The translations under genes were made by a program, and so were the position numbers. The notes below the pieces were generated by a model that was not told the DNA's origin, ran no database searches, and saw only the letters and a program-made list of their open reading frames with translations. This document shows positions 9,591 to 18,861 of a stretch of 64,000 nucleotides of DNA, one piece after another. Source of the DNA: Butyrivibrio sp. CB08 (GTDB taxonomy: Bacteria; Bacillota; Clostridia; Lachnospirales; Lachnospiraceae). The stretch lies in NCBI RefSeq assembly GCF_003625485.1, contig NZ_RAIR01000004.1, positions 124,001 to 188,000 of the forward strand, written 5' to 3'. Numbering within the stretch: position 1 is the stretch's first letter; each line of letters begins with the position of its first letter.

Positions 9591-10453
9591 TTCTTCACCT
9601 TGGCCTTTCTGGCGAAGTACCTGATAGGTGCTTCCTCCTCGTGCTTGTCCTGAAGTACGCGAAGCCTCTCTCTTAATCTGTCGCTGTCGAGAGCTCTTTC
9701 AAGCTCGCCCTCGTAGGCTACGCTTATCTTACCTGTCTCCTCTGAAACAATGATAACAAAGGCATCTGTTGCCTCTGATGCACCGATACCAGCGCGGTGT
9801 CTTGTTCCAAGCTCTTTTCCAATTCCCATATTGTCGGAAAGCGGAAGATAACATGTAGCGGAAGTAACTCTGTCGCCCCTGACGATAACTGCACCGTCAT
9901 GGAGAGGAGTATTGTGCTCAAAAATATTGATAAGGAGCTGACTGGTAACAATGGCGTCCACATCAATTCCTGTTCTCTCATACTCTGTAAGAGGATGATT
10001 CTGCTCAATAACAATAAGAGCTCCAGTCCTTACCTTGGACATCTCAACACAGGCTCTTACGATCTCATTTAAAGTCTTATCTGAAAATCTTCCTTCAGAC
10101 TTGTTGTCACCAAGGGCCAGAACATTGGAAAAGAAATTCTTCCTGCCCAGTTCTTCCAGGGCTTTTCGGAGCTCTGGCTGCAAAATGACCACGATAGCAA
10201 TGATGGCAATACTAAACACTCTCTCAACAATCCACAAAATGGTGGACATGTTGAAAAGTGCGCACACCAAAATAAATACAAGGATAACGATTACACCCTT
10301 AAGGAGTGACCATAACCTTGTATTCCTAGCCCATACCAGAATATGGTAGACCAGAAATGCGATGATAAAGATCTCCAGAATATCAGAGAACCTTATCGTT
10401 GGCATATGCAGGCTTGTTCTGTTGAAGTCAAAAATAAAATCTATCTGATCCAT
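9587..10453 (-). CDS. cdaA: Diadenylate cyclase CdaA
   Basis: CdaA condenses two ATP molecules into cyclic di-AMP, which controls potassium, osmolytes and wall homeostasis. The 288-residue protein has three N-terminal membrane helices (about 22-43, 50-68 and 74-91) and then the cytosolic DAC domain. The two catalytic motifs are intact: DGA at residues 186-188 and RHR at 218-220, within LGTRHRAGIGASE. The C-terminal tail is basic. It overlaps cdaR downstream and follows a 312-residue membrane protein gene by 15 bases. Identification is very secure. Confidence 0.96.
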   Translation of the reverse strand: MDQIDFIFDFNRTSLHMPTIRFSDILEIFIIAFLVYHILVWARNTRLWSLLKGVIVILVFILVCALFNMSTILWIVERVFSIAIIAIVVILQPELRKALEELGRKNFFSNVLALGDNKSEGRFSDKTLNEIVRACVEMSKVRTGALIVIEQNHPLTEYERTGIDVDAIVTSQLLINIFEHNTPLHDGAVIVRGDRVTSATCYLPLSDNMGIGKELGTRHRAGIGASEATDAFVIIVSEETGKISVAYEGELERALDSDRLRERLRVLQDKHEEEAPIRYFARKAKVKK

Positions 10454-10468
10454 GACCTTCCCTTAGTT

Positions 10469-11407
10469 TCAGTGCTGCTCCCTTGCACGGTTGATCTTTT
10501 TAACCTTTCTCTCAGGAGTTGACACTGTAACCTTTGGCACTGCCTTTACATAATAGTAGTATTCATCATCTTCAAACTGAACCTTCTCTGTTCTTGAGTA
10601 GTCCAGATTAAATGCAAAGAATTCCAATACCAGCATAAGTGCTGCTGATACGATAGTTCCGAAGATAACTCCGCCGATTGAAAGCTGAGTGTCATTCATC
10701 ATATCTCCTACAAGTATGCATATGATAAGGCTGACAGCGCCAACTGCAATGGCTATCTTCCAAGAGTGATCCAAAGATGTCCTTCTGATGATATAAACCA
10801 GAACCAGAGACACCGCAAATGCAACTATCATTACAACCATTGCCTTATTGCCAAGCATTCCGGCAATGATATTTGAAAACTCATTGGCTGCCTCTTCTAC
10901 TCCGTCACTACCAAAGCTTGCTGCGTTGGTTGAGAAATAGGAGAGCATATAGGAAATAATAAGTCCAAAAGATACTGAAACAACTGAAGTAGGTGCTCCT
11001 AAAAGTCCCATTGCCAGTGGCATCACGTATGGGATATGCATAAAGAAGAACACCGGTGTCAAAAGTACTGCCAGAGTATCCTTGGGTGAAAACCTGAAGT
11101 ATAACAGGAACATCAAAAGAAAGACAATTGCTGTAATAAGAGCGCACTCAATTGCCAGAGAATAGAGATGTCCCACAATAAATATCGCAGAAATAAATAC
11201 AATAAAGTTTGGTGGAAGGATCGCGCAAAGAAGAGATGCCATCATCACAATAGCGATATTGGTAAGGGCATCCATGTATCCAAGCTTACTGTTAATAAGT
11301 GAGATTGAAATAAACGCGAGGATGAATTTCCACACGTAAGTGATATAAGTCTCGAATTTGATGTAAAACCTCTTTACATACTGTTTGAATTCCAATAATG
11401 AAGTCAT
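10469..11407 (-). CDS. Unknown polytopic membrane protein upstream of cdaA
   Basis: I do not recognise this 312-residue protein. It has a basic N terminus, about nine hydrophobic segments between residues 20 and 265, and a soluble C-terminal tail of about 45 residues containing an acidic-aromatic patch EDDEYYYYVKAVPK and a strongly basic end. The gene is one base from the 131-residue membrane gene upstream and 15 bases from cdaA downstream, so it is very probably in one transcript with cdaA-cdaR. A link to c-di-AMP or envelope stress is possible only by context. Confidence 0.75.
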   Translation of the reverse strand: MTSLLEFKQYVKRFYIKFETYITYVWKFILAFISISLINSKLGYMDALTNIAIVMMASLLCAILPPNFIVFISAIFIVGHLYSLAIECALITAIVFLLMFLLYFRFSPKDTLAVLLTPVFFFMHIPYVMPLAMGLLGAPTSVVSVSFGLIISYMLSYFSTNAASFGSDGVEEAANEFSNIIAGMLGNKAMVVMIVAFAVSLVLVYIIRRTSLDHSWKIAIAVGAVSLIICILVGDMMNDTQLSIGGVIFGTIVSAALMLVLEFFAFNLDYSRTEKVQFEDDEYYYYVKAVPKVTVSTPERKVKKINRAREQH

Positions 11408-11408
11408 A

Positions 11409-11804
11409 TCATTGTTCCTTTTCGTAAATTCTAGCCAGCTTTTTTAAATCCCCATAATATGCCTTCATACTCTTACGCATCTTGGTGTACCTTAAGGAAT
11501 AAACGACATATGATACAAGAGAATACACGCCAACAAGCAGGAGGTAAAATACCAGATACCTCCTGCCAATAGCCAGTAAATTATTAGTGTTGTATAGATC
11601 AGATAAAACCTTCTCGAAATTACAAAGTACATAGGTCGCAATAAGGATTGCAAAGACTATGGTGGCGCTGATCACTGATTTAATAACATTAAATCCCACA
11701 TAATCACTTTTGAAATATGAGTTGATAGCGTCGTTCTTTTTTCCCTCGCGGTCTATGAACGCAGCCATTTTGGTCATCAAAATGACTTTTTCTTCGTTTA
11801 CCAT
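11409..11804 (-). CDS. Unknown small two-helix membrane protein
   Basis: I do not recognise this 131-residue protein. It has a soluble N-terminal region of about 40 residues, a membrane helix near 43-62, a second near 80-102, and a basic, helical C-terminal tail (RYTKMRKSMKAYYGDLKKLARIYEKEQ-like, rich in Lys, Arg and Tyr). Its stop is one base from the next gene, which also encodes a membrane protein, and it lies nine bases after yvyF. The pair may form a complex. No function can be assigned. Confidence 0.7.
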   Translation of the reverse strand: MVNEEKVILMTKMAAFIDREGKKNDAINSYFKSDYVGFNVIKSVISATIVFAILIATYVLCNFEKVLSDLYNTNNLLAIGRRYLVFYLLLVGVYSLVSYVVYSLRYTKMRKSMKAYYGDLKKLARIYEKEQ

Positions 11805-11813
11805 CGCTGCTCC

Positions 11814-12221
11814 TTAAGTATCCAGGAAGCGCATACCTGCCTTTGGCTCTTTCTTTTCAGGCTTCTGCAGTGCCTGCTGAGGCCTTGCGAAAGAGTTATT
11901 AAGTGTGTTGGCCATATTGGTCTTACATTTAGCACAAAATCTTCCTGTTGTAATAGGCTCACCACAGTTCTCGCAAAGGAGCTGTATAGGTGAATCTTTG
12001 GAGAACATCAGTCTCTCTTCACGGATCCACTGCTGAATCTGCTTGGTTGTGACCTCGTTGTCTTCAGAAATTTGTTTCAGGCTCGCATGTGGATTCTCTG
12101 CAATGTACTGCTTGACCTTTTGAAAATCCTCCTCTGCTGCCTTCTTACAAGGTTCACAGATTGTTGGACCTGCTACGTAGTTAAACATCTTGCCGCATCT
12201 TGAACAGTTCCGTAAGTTCAT
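11814..12221 (-). CDS. YvyF-type flagellar operon zinc-ribbon protein
   Basis: A 135-residue soluble protein resembling the YvyF/TIGR03826 flagellar operon family. It starts with a zinc ribbon (CSRCGKMF, CEPCKKA), continues with a helical segment that looks like a helix-turn-helix (SLKQISEDNEVTTKQIQQWI, residues about 45-65), and has a second zinc ribbon (CENCGEPITTGRFCAKC). In B. subtilis the homologue sits between comF and flgM. Here comF is immediately upstream, which matches, but flgM is absent and two membrane protein genes follow. Role unproven; probably regulatory. Confidence 0.8.
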   Translation of the reverse strand: MNLRNCSRCGKMFNYVAGPTICEPCKKAAEEDFQKVKQYIAENPHASLKQISEDNEVTTKQIQQWIREERLMFSKDSPIQLLCENCGEPITTGRFCAKCKTNMANTLNNSFARPQQALQKPEKKEPKAGMRFLDT

Positions 12222-12239
12222 AAGCTGACCTCCATATAT

Positions 12240-12986
12240 TTAAGTAGTTTGCCCGATAGCAAGAGTCAAAAAGTATATCTTTTTAACGCCCGCCATCTGA
12301 AACTCATGGGCGATCTCATCAATAGTACTTCCAGTTGTGTAGATGTCATCGATTATAAGTACGCACTTAAATTTTACATCATTTTTCGCTATAATAAAAG
12401 CTTTTTTCAAATTATTGCGCCGCCCCAAAGCGTCCAGTTCCTTCATTGGGAGCGTATTTCTGACCCTCTTTATGACGTCAGTGTAAATAGGTATCGAAAG
12501 TTCCTCGGAAACTGCTCTGGCATACCTTTCCGCCTGATTGTAGCCTCGTTTTTGCTGCTTGGGCCCATACATCGGAACCGGTACTATGGCATCTATGCCA
12601 AGACTCTGCAAGGTCTTTCCAAGACGTTTTCTGGTTGCAATGCCATAAAACCTGGCGTATTCCTGTCTTCCCATATACTTGAACTTGTAGATGGACCCGG
12701 AAATGCTCCTGTATGCAAACACTGAGTATCCACGGGAAAAGAGATGTCTCCTCTCCCTGCAGTCCTGGCAGTATTCTTCATCAGAGTCCATGCCTAGAGG
12801 CTTCCCGCACTTAAAACAGGTATTACCTCCGACAAATTCTATTTTCTTAAGGCACTCTCTGTGTACTACTTCGCCTCTATTTATCCTCCCATTCTTAAAG
12901 GTGAAGGCGGGAACCACCTCATCACAGATGGCGCAGCGCCTTGGATAGATAATATCCAATGCCCTTTCAAACTGTCTATTCTTCAA
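12240..12986 (-). CDS. comF: ComF-family phosphoribosyltransferase-like protein
   Basis: The 248-residue protein has an N-terminal zinc ribbon (CAICDEVV, then CFKCGKPLG and CQDCRERR) and a C-terminal type I phosphoribosyltransferase fold with the PRPP-binding motif VLIIDDIYTTGSTIDE. The flexible-loop region includes QQKRGYNQAERYA, also a ComF hallmark. ComFC proteins support DNA uptake in competent species and act in DNA metabolism elsewhere. The gene overlaps the recD2 stop by 11 bases, so the two are coupled. No com operon for DNA uptake is seen in this window. Confidence 0.9.
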   Translation of the reverse strand: MKNRQFERALDIIYPRRCAICDEVVPAFTFKNGRINRGEVVHRECLKKIEFVGGNTCFKCGKPLGMDSDEEYCQDCRERRHLFSRGYSVFAYRSISGSIYKFKYMGRQEYARFYGIATRKRLGKTLQSLGIDAIVPVPMYGPKQQKRGYNQAERYARAVSEELSIPIYTDVIKRVRNTLPMKELDALGRRNNLKKAFIIAKNDVKFKCVLIIDDIYTTGSTIDEIAHEFQMAGVKKIYFLTLAIGQTT

Positions 12987-15225
12987 ATATCTCTTTTATC
13001 CTGTCCTCTAATCCTGTGTATCTCTTAAGCTGCTGTTCGTTAGACACCATGGTCATAACCGTCTGGCTACTGCCAAGGATGCAGACCGTACTCTTTGCCC
13101 TGGTGACAGCTGTGTACAGAAGATTCCTGTTAAGCAGCATCTTAGGTCCTCCAAGAAGTGGCATGATAACTGCAGGATACTCACTTCCCTGGGACTTATG
13201 AATAGTGATAGCGTAGGAAAGCTCCAGCTCATCCAGGTCAGCAAAGGGGTAACGAACTCTCTTTTTCTCATCGAACTCTACGATCATGTCCTGAGAGTAC
13301 TCGTTGATCTCCCTGATCACGCCCATGTCGCCGTTAAATACTCCCATTCCGGAATCTATAGCAATGTTGTATTTGCCCACGATCTCCCAGGTGGCCTGAT
13401 AGTTGTTCCTTATCTGCATGACCTTGTCGCCTTCGCGAAATACATGGTCCCCGTAGGCGTGCTCTTTTTTACCATCCTCAGGAGGATTTAAGTACTCCTG
13501 GAGAATGAGGTTAAGCTGCTGTGCGCCAAGAGCTCCCTTTTTCATAGGTGTAAGAACCTGAATATCAAAGGGGCCTGCATCCACATAGGATGGCAGTTTG
13601 TCCCTTATTAGCTGCACCATGTGCTTGTAGATGACGTTAGGGTCATTTCTTTCAAGGAAAAAGAAATCCTTGCTCTTGTTATCCAGTACCGGAGCCTGAC
13701 CATCGTGGATCCTGTGGGCATTCATGACAATGTCGCTCTCTTCAGCCTGGCGGAATATCTTTTTTAGGAATATCGTTGAGAACCTTCCGCTGTCGATAAG
13801 GTCCTTAAGAACCTGTCCAGGTCCTACACTTGGAAGCTGTGAGCTGTCTCCCACAAGGATCAGGTGAACTCCTGGAATAAGGGCCTTTAGCAGGGCGTAA
13901 AAGAGATGAATATCCACCATGGACATCTCGTCGATGATTATTGCGTCTGTCTCAAGAGGGTTATCACGGTTTCTCTCAAAATGTACTCCGGAAGATCTCC
14001 CCTTCTCGTCATCATCCACCTGTCCTGAAACTTCAAGAAGCCTGTGGATGGTCTTGGCCTCATACCCCGTCGCCTCAGTCATCCTCTTGGCTGCGCGGCC
14101 TGTTGGTGCAGCCAGCATGATATCAAGCCCCATCCTGGCGTAGTAATTGATAATGGTATTGATAGTGGTGGTCTTACCTGTTCCAGGACCACCAGTAATT
14201 ATCACGATTCCATTAGTGATACTCTGAACGACAGCATCCAGCTGAAGGTCGTCAAGCTCTATGTTCCTTGCGGCCTCCATATCTATTATCTGCTGTCTGT
14301 AATGTTCCCTGTCAGCCTCAGATACTCTCTCAGTAATATTGAGGTTGTAGAGCATGGCTGCGCAGCCCTGCTCCTCGTAGTAGTAAGTGGCAGCATAAAC
14401 ATCGCTGTCATTTTTAATGATGAGCTTTTTGTCTACTGTGAGGTTAGCTATCTGTGTCCTTACTGTCTGCTCATCTATGTCGTAGTCCGGTCTTGTGGAA
14501 AGAACGTCGATGGTACGCCTTGTGAGCTCATCCATTGGAAGATAGGTATTGCCATCAAGAGAAGCCTGAAGCAGAGCATAGAGAATTCCACTCTTTATCC
14601 TGTAGTCAGAATCTATCTGAATGCCTACTTTACCAGCGATCTCATCAGCGGTCTTAAATCCCACACCTGCGATGTCATCTGAAAGCTGGTATGGGTTTTC
14701 CTTAATGACCTTGTAAATTCGCTCGCCGTAAGTGTTGTAGATCTTGACCGCAAGATTGTCCGAGATGCCATACTGCTGAAGAAAGATCATGGCATTTCTC
14801 ATCTCTCTCTTTTCAGCCATCTGCATGGCGATGTCCATAGCTTTTTTCTCGCTGATACCCTTGATCTCAGCCAGTCTCTCAGGCTCTTCCTCGATGATCC
14901 TGAAGGTGTCATCCTTAAAGGTGCTTACAATCCTCTTGGCTAAGGCTTCTCCTATGCCCCTGATGGCGCCGGAGCCAAGGTACCTCTGCATAGATGCAGC
15001 ATCGTCAGGAACAGAAACCTCGTAGCCAGCCACCTTAAACTGATCACCGTAGACAGGGTGACTTATGTACTCACCCTCAGCCTCTATGGTGTCTCCTATA
15101 TCAACATCACGAAACACGCCGGTACAGATGATCTCATCATCAGAAGCCACCAGGTTCAGAACCCCGTAGCCATTTTCTGTGTTTCTATATATGAAGTGTT
15201 CAATATAACCTTTGATTTTTTCCAT
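12976..15225 (-). CDS. recD2: RecD2-like ATP-dependent DNA helicase
   Basis: This 749-residue helicase belongs to the RecD2 (YrrC) group of superfamily 1B, a 5'-3' helicase acting alone rather than in RecBCD. It has an N-terminal OB-like region, tandem helix-hairpin-helix motifs (about residues 83-130 and 150-200), Walker A GGPGTGKT at 345-352, Walker B IIIDEMSMVD, and the C-terminal UvrD-like motif TIHKSQGSEYP with ...NLLYTAVTRAK. The length is a little below B. subtilis YrrC. comF overlaps its end. A terminator (15249-15289) separates it from the flagellar genes upstream. Confidence 0.94.
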   Translation of the reverse strand: MEKIKGYIEHFIYRNTENGYGVLNLVASDDEIICTGVFRDVDIGDTIEAEGEYISHPVYGDQFKVAGYEVSVPDDAASMQRYLGSGAIRGIGEALAKRIVSTFKDDTFRIIEEEPERLAEIKGISEKKAMDIAMQMAEKREMRNAMIFLQQYGISDNLAVKIYNTYGERIYKVIKENPYQLSDDIAGVGFKTADEIAGKVGIQIDSDYRIKSGILYALLQASLDGNTYLPMDELTRRTIDVLSTRPDYDIDEQTVRTQIANLTVDKKLIIKNDSDVYAATYYYEEQGCAAMLYNLNITERVSEADREHYRQQIIDMEAARNIELDDLQLDAVVQSITNGIVIITGGPGTGKTTTINTIINYYARMGLDIMLAAPTGRAAKRMTEATGYEAKTIHRLLEVSGQVDDDEKGRSSGVHFERNRDNPLETDAIIIDEMSMVDIHLFYALLKALIPGVHLILVGDSSQLPSVGPGQVLKDLIDSGRFSTIFLKKIFRQAEESDIVMNAHRIHDGQAPVLDNKSKDFFFLERNDPNVIYKHMVQLIRDKLPSYVDAGPFDIQVLTPMKKGALGAQQLNLILQEYLNPPEDGKKEHAYGDHVFREGDKVMQIRNNYQATWEIVGKYNIAIDSGMGVFNGDMGVIREINEYSQDMIVEFDEKKRVRYPFADLDELELSYAITIHKSQGSEYPAVIMPLLGGPKMLLNRNLLYTAVTRAKSTVCILGSSQTVMTMVSNEQQLKRYTGLEDRIKEIFEE

Positions 15226-15248
15226 AGGTATCAGTATAGCATAATAAA

Positions 15249-15289
15249 AGCCGTCTAATCTTTAAGATATTCTTAAGATTAAGACGGCT
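15249..15289 (-). terminator. Intrinsic terminator after the rod-binding gene
   Basis: On the minus strand the arms AGCCGTCTTAATCTT and AAGATTAGACGGCT pair with one bulge, followed by TTTATTAT. It ends transcripts from the flagellar genes 24 bases after the rod-binding gene and lies just upstream of recD2, whose own promoter must therefore lie in or near 15226-15250. Confidence 0.85.
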
Positions 15290-15312
15290 AAATTATTAAG
15301 ATTTATTAAGAA

Positions 15313-15738
15313 TTAAACCTGTGCCGGACCCTCTGAAGCAGCTGCCTCTTCCACTGGAGCCTCAGGGATGTTGTAGGTTCTTCTGAGGTTCTCATAGAGC
15401 ATCTGGGCGAATCCATTACTCTGTGTATCAACAGAAGTTGAACATATCTCCTGAAGAGTCTGATCCTTGAAGTAGTCCACAAGAGTCTGTGTAGACTTAT
15501 CTCCCTCATCGGATTTAAGAGCATCTACAGACTTCTGCATCTCCTTGAATACCTGCTCAAGGAAATAAGACTCAAAGCTCTTGCAGGCCTGCCAAAGCTC
15601 ATCATCAGAAGCATGCTGAGACCTTGCAGTGTTCTCAAGCTTTTTCTGAAGAGCGATGGTGCTGGCATTTTTGCTCTCCTGCATGGCATATTCAGTTATC
15701 GCCGAAGCGTTGATTCCTTTGATATCAAGGCCTGCCAT
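15313..15738 (-). CDS. Flagellar rod-binding protein, FlgJ N-terminal type
   Basis: The 141-residue protein matches the rod-binding domain (PF10135) that in many proteobacteria forms the N-terminal half of FlgJ. The central region ACKSFESYFLEQVFKEMQKSV and the C-terminal GFAQMLYENLRRTYNI carry the family pattern. It lacks a muramidase domain, which is normal in Firmicutes. The final 20 residues are a low-complexity Glu/Ala/Pro tail. It should cap or assist rod assembly across the peptidoglycan. It lies 14 bases after flgG in the rod operon. Confidence 0.87.
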   Translation of the reverse strand: MAGLDIKGINASAITEYAMQESKNASTIALQKKLENTARSQHASDDELWQACKSFESYFLEQVFKEMQKSVDALKSDEGDKSTQTLVDYFKDQTLQEICSTSVDTQSNGFAQMLYENLRRTYNIPEAPVEEAAASEGPAQV

Positions 15739-15752
15739 TATACACCTCTAAA

Positions 15753-16586
15753 TTATCTCTTCAGCTGGTTAGCTGTCTGCATCATCTGGTCTGTTGTCTG
15801 AATAGCTGTTGAGTTCATCTCGTATGCACGCTGTGCAACAATCAGGTTAACCATCTCTGTTGCTACATTTACGTTTGATCCCTCAAGGTAACCCTGAACG
15901 ATCTCACTCTTCTTGATCTCGCCGTTAGCTTCATTCTCGTTGATAGGTTCGCCGCTGGCTGCTGTCTGCTGCCATGCTACGCTTCCTACTCTCTCAAGAC
16001 CTTCTCTGTTAGGGAACTGCCACAGTCCGATCTGAAGACCATTGATCTGCTGAGGAACACCCTGATCGTCAGGATAATAAATCTTGCCATCGCCGCCGAT
16101 TGTGATACGGCTTGCAATCCTGTTACCATCAACTACGATCTCTTCACCATTTATATCAAGAACTTTGTTTCCTTCAGCTGTTGTAAGAACAAGATCTGTT
16201 CCATCTACTTCTGCAAGAGCCCAGGTGAAGTTACCGTTTCTGGTGTAGAGCTGTGTCTCACCATCTGCTGCAAGATAACTAAAGAAACCATCGCCACTTA
16301 TAGCAAGTGCCGCTGGGTTGTCACTATCCTGAAATGATCCCTGGGAAAAGAACTGATTGATAGTTGATGTGCGCACACCAAGACCAACCTGCGAATTGGT
16401 TGGCTTAGGAGCACCATTTGCGGTGGTAGTTACTGTCTGTAACTCCTGATATAAAAGAGATTTGAACTGCGCACCCTGTGCCTTATATCCTGTTGTATTA
16501 ACGTTGGCAAGGTTGTTGGAAATAGTATCCACATTAACCTGCTGCGCGTTCATTCCTGTTGCTGCTGTCCATAAACTTCTTACCAT
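15753..16586 (-). CDS. flgG: Flagellar basal-body rod protein, FlgG/FlhP type
   Basis: This 277-residue protein has the flagellar axial protein N-terminal motif MVRSLWTAATGMNAQQVNVD with SNNLANVNTTGYKAQ, and the C-terminal motif GSNVNVATEMVNLIVAQRAYEMN. FLxxGxxGxxVxTx-type hook features and the segment around FFSYLAADGETQLYTRNGNF mark the FlgF/FlgG group. The long middle domain and the position after an FlhO-like gene match B. subtilis FlhP or the distal rod protein FlgG. It is exported by the flagellar type III apparatus. Family secure; exact rod position inferred. Confidence 0.91.
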   Translation of the reverse strand: MVRSLWTAATGMNAQQVNVDTISNNLANVNTTGYKAQGAQFKSLLYQELQTVTTTANGAPKPTNSQVGLGVRTSTINQFFSQGSFQDSDNPAALAISGDGFFSYLAADGETQLYTRNGNFTWALAEVDGTDLVLTTAEGNKVLDINGEEIVVDGNRIASRITIGGDGKIYYPDDQGVPQQINGLQIGLWQFPNREGLERVGSVAWQQTAASGEPINENEANGEIKKSEIVQGYLEGSNVNVATEMVNLIVAQRAYEMNSTAIQTTDQMMQTANQLKR

Positions 16587-16728
16587 ATTTAGTCACCCTC
16601 CAACCCATCAGAAGCTTTTACCATCCATGGCTCCTAATGAATAATTCGTCATCCGTGACTTCAATATAGTTCTCTGTTTATTTATCGTCTATTAGTGCCA
16701 TTGAAATTATTAAAATTTTATAAACTTT

Positions 16729-17679
16729 TTAAGAGAGACGTCCTACCTGGTTAACTGCCAGGTCTAAAGTATCATCAATTGTAGTGATCATCTTCTGGTT
16801 GGTGTCGTAGTTTCTCTGAACTGCGATCATCTGAACCATCTCATCTACAACAGACACATTGGACTGCTCAAGGAATCCTGCATATACAGAGCCAGTTCCG
16901 TTGATAGCTACTGCATCAGCTGTTGCTCTGTAGGCATTTTCGCCGTAATGCTCCAAGGTATCATAGCTGTATCTGCCATCCGGATATATCTGTTTCTCAA
17001 AATCAAACACTCCGATATTGGCTACAACCTCTCCGTCCTGCATGATCTCACCTGTCATGCTGATCTGTACAGGAAGATTGGGGTCAAGCTGGATATGTCC
17101 GCCCTCAGCATTAAGAACAAAGTCTCCATCCTGTGTAACGAGAACACCCTCAGAAGTGAGTGTGAAGTTACCATCTCTGGTGTACATGATCTCCTGCTGG
17201 AATCCATCGTCAAGCATCTCATCCAGTGAAAGCTTGCCTGCCTGATATGCTGCAAGTTCTCTCTTCTGTCTCTGGAGCCTTAAGTACTTCTCCATGTAGG
17301 TCTCAGTAATTGTGCCGCCTTCGCCGGCCTCTTCAGTTTCTTCAGGAAGCTTTATCGCATATTCAATTCCAAAGAAACCATAGCCTCCGATAGCCATGTC
17401 AAAGGTGTTGCCCGTTTCTCTCATTGGACCTTCTGTCCAGTCTACATAGCCCTCACCAATCTTGACACCGGGATTAATAATGCCCAGTCCACGGGCAGTG
17501 AACGGGGCATCAGTATAGTCCTTGATTTTGAGCGCAAGCTGATCAGAAAAAGACTGTGCAGTTGCGCCTTCTTTTTTGTAACCGTTGGTATTGGCATTGG
17601 CAAGATTGTTGGTGAGCACATCCATTCTGTGCTGCTCGTTGATCATTCCTGTGTAAGCAGTATAAAGACCCTTAACCAT
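16729..17679 (-). CDS. flhO: Flagellar basal-body rod protein, FlgF/FlhO type
   Basis: A 316-residue paralogue of the next gene. It has MVKGLYTAYTGMINEQHRMD and LTNNLANANTNGYKKEG at the N terminus and SNVSVVDEMVQMIAVQRNYDTNQ at the C terminus, the paired coiled-coil ends of rod and hook proteins. About residues 120-160 hold an unusual Glu/Gly-rich insertion followed by a basic stretch (KYLRLQRQKRELAAY). It sits directly after mbl as in the B. subtilis mbl-flhO-flhP order, so it probably forms the proximal rod. The 142 bases to flgG contain no gene or clear terminator. Confidence 0.9.
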   Translation of the reverse strand: MVKGLYTAYTGMINEQHRMDVLTNNLANANTNGYKKEGATAQSFSDQLALKIKDYTDAPFTARGLGIINPGVKIGEGYVDWTEGPMRETGNTFDMAIGGYGFFGIEYAIKLPEETEEAGEGGTITETYMEKYLRLQRQKRELAAYQAGKLSLDEMLDDGFQQEIMYTRDGNFTLTSEGVLVTQDGDFVLNAEGGHIQLDPNLPVQISMTGEIMQDGEVVANIGVFDFEKQIYPDGRYSYDTLEHYGENAYRATADAVAINGTGSVYAGFLEQSNVSVVDEMVQMIAVQRNYDTNQKMITTIDDTLDLAVNQVGRLS

Positions 17680-17736
17680 ACAAAAACCCTTTGCCCTCCT
17701 GGCTCTACTTCCGCTTAATCCATAAGCAGAGCAATT

Positions 17737-18729
17737 TTAGTCTTCGCGGTAACCAGCGATAAATTCAACATAACGGCCTGTTCCAATAGCTACTGCTGTC
17801 ATTGGATCCTCAGCTGTCATGGTGTTGATTCCTGTTTTTGAATAAATAAGATCCTCGAGGCCTCTAAGAAGAGCACCGCCACCAGTAAGGACGATTCCTC
17901 TGTCAGCAATATCAGCTGCAAGCTCAGGTGGTGTATTCTCAAGGACGCTGTGGATAGCGTCGATGATCTGTGAAGTGGTCTCTCTGAGAGCCTCTTCTGT
18001 CTCCTCGGAAGATACCTTGACTGTCTTAGGAAGACCAGTTACAAGGTTTCTGCCTCTAACATCCATAAAGTCATTCTCAGCTCTTGGATAAGCAGATCCG
18101 ATCTTGATCTTGATATCCTCAGCTGTTCTGTCACCGATAAGAAGATTGTGCTTCTTACGCATGTAACGGACAATGGCCTCATCAAAGTCATCACCGGCAA
18201 CCTTAACTGATGTGCTGACAACTGTACCGCCAAGTGAGATAACTGCGATATCTGATGTACCACCGCCTATATCAACGATCATATTGCCGCATGGCTTGGT
18301 AATATCGATACCAGCGCCGATAGCTGCTGCAATAGGCTCCTCGATTGTCTTAACATCTCTTGCACCACAGAGTCTTGTTGCATCCTCTACAGCCTTCTTC
18401 TCAACTTCTGTAGCTCCTGAAGGAACACATACTGCGATGAATGGCTTCCTGTGGATCCTGCGTCCGATGGCCTTCTTGATGAAGTATCTCATCATCTGCT
18501 CTGTGATCTTGTAGTTAGAGATAACGCCCTGACGAAGAGGTCTTACTGCAACGATGTTGCCTGGTGTACGACCAAGCATAAGTCTTGCATCCTCTCCAAT
18601 AGCCTTGATCTCTTCTGTATCTCTGTCATAAGCCACAACTGATGGCTCTTTTAATACAACGCCCTTGCCCTTAATGTAAACAAGGACAGATGCTGTTCCT
18701 AAATCGATTCCAATATCTGCGTACTGCAT
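17737..18729 (-). CDS. mbl: MreB/Mbl-type actin-like cell shape protein
   Basis: The 330-residue protein is a bacterial actin that guides cylindrical wall synthesis on the inner membrane face. It shows the phosphate 1 motif DIGIDLGTASVLVY, phosphate 2 DIGGGTSDIAVISLGG and adenosine motif GIVLTGGGALLRGLE. The stop is 57 bases before the flagellar rod gene flhO, the same pairing as mbl in B. subtilis, so Mbl is a better name than MreB. A candidate sigma-28 promoter (18862-18888) and a small hairpin (18765-18778) precede it. Family assignment is very secure; the paralogue assignment rests on context. Confidence 0.92.
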   Translation of the reverse strand: MQYADIGIDLGTASVLVYIKGKGVVLKEPSVVAYDRDTEEIKAIGEDARLMLGRTPGNIVAVRPLRQGVISNYKITEQMMRYFIKKAIGRRIHRKPFIAVCVPSGATEVEKKAVEDATRLCGARDVKTIEEPIAAAIGAGIDITKPCGNMIVDIGGGTSDIAVISLGGTVVSTSVKVAGDDFDEAIVRYMRKKHNLLIGDRTAEDIKIKIGSAYPRAENDFMDVRGRNLVTGLPKTVKVSSEETEEALRETTSQIIDAIHSVLENTPPELAADIADRGIVLTGGGALLRGLEDLIYSKTGINTMTAEDPMTAVAIGTGRYVEFIAGYRED

Positions 18730-18764
18730 AATTTGTGATTACCCCTTTCAAAGCATATGCAAAA

Positions 18765-18778
18765 CCGCATAGATGCGG
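18765..18778 (-). terminator. Short hairpin upstream of mbl
   Basis: On the minus strand CCGCA-TCTA-TGCGG is followed by TTTT. It could be a weak terminator for the pse operon, whose last gene ends at 18886, or an attenuator in the mbl leader. The stem is only five pairs, so the call is tentative. Confidence 0.45.
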
Positions 18779-18861
18779 ATATTAACAATTAAGTCTAAGA
18801 TTTCATTCCACATTATACCTCAAAGAAAGGAGATTTAAAAGAGGCTATTCACTACTATAGT

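Noticed and set aside
14044..14682. Open frame of 212 codons on the plus strand opposite recD2
   Set aside because: It lies entirely inside recD2, whose helicase motifs are intact; the composition is that of a reverse-strand shadow.
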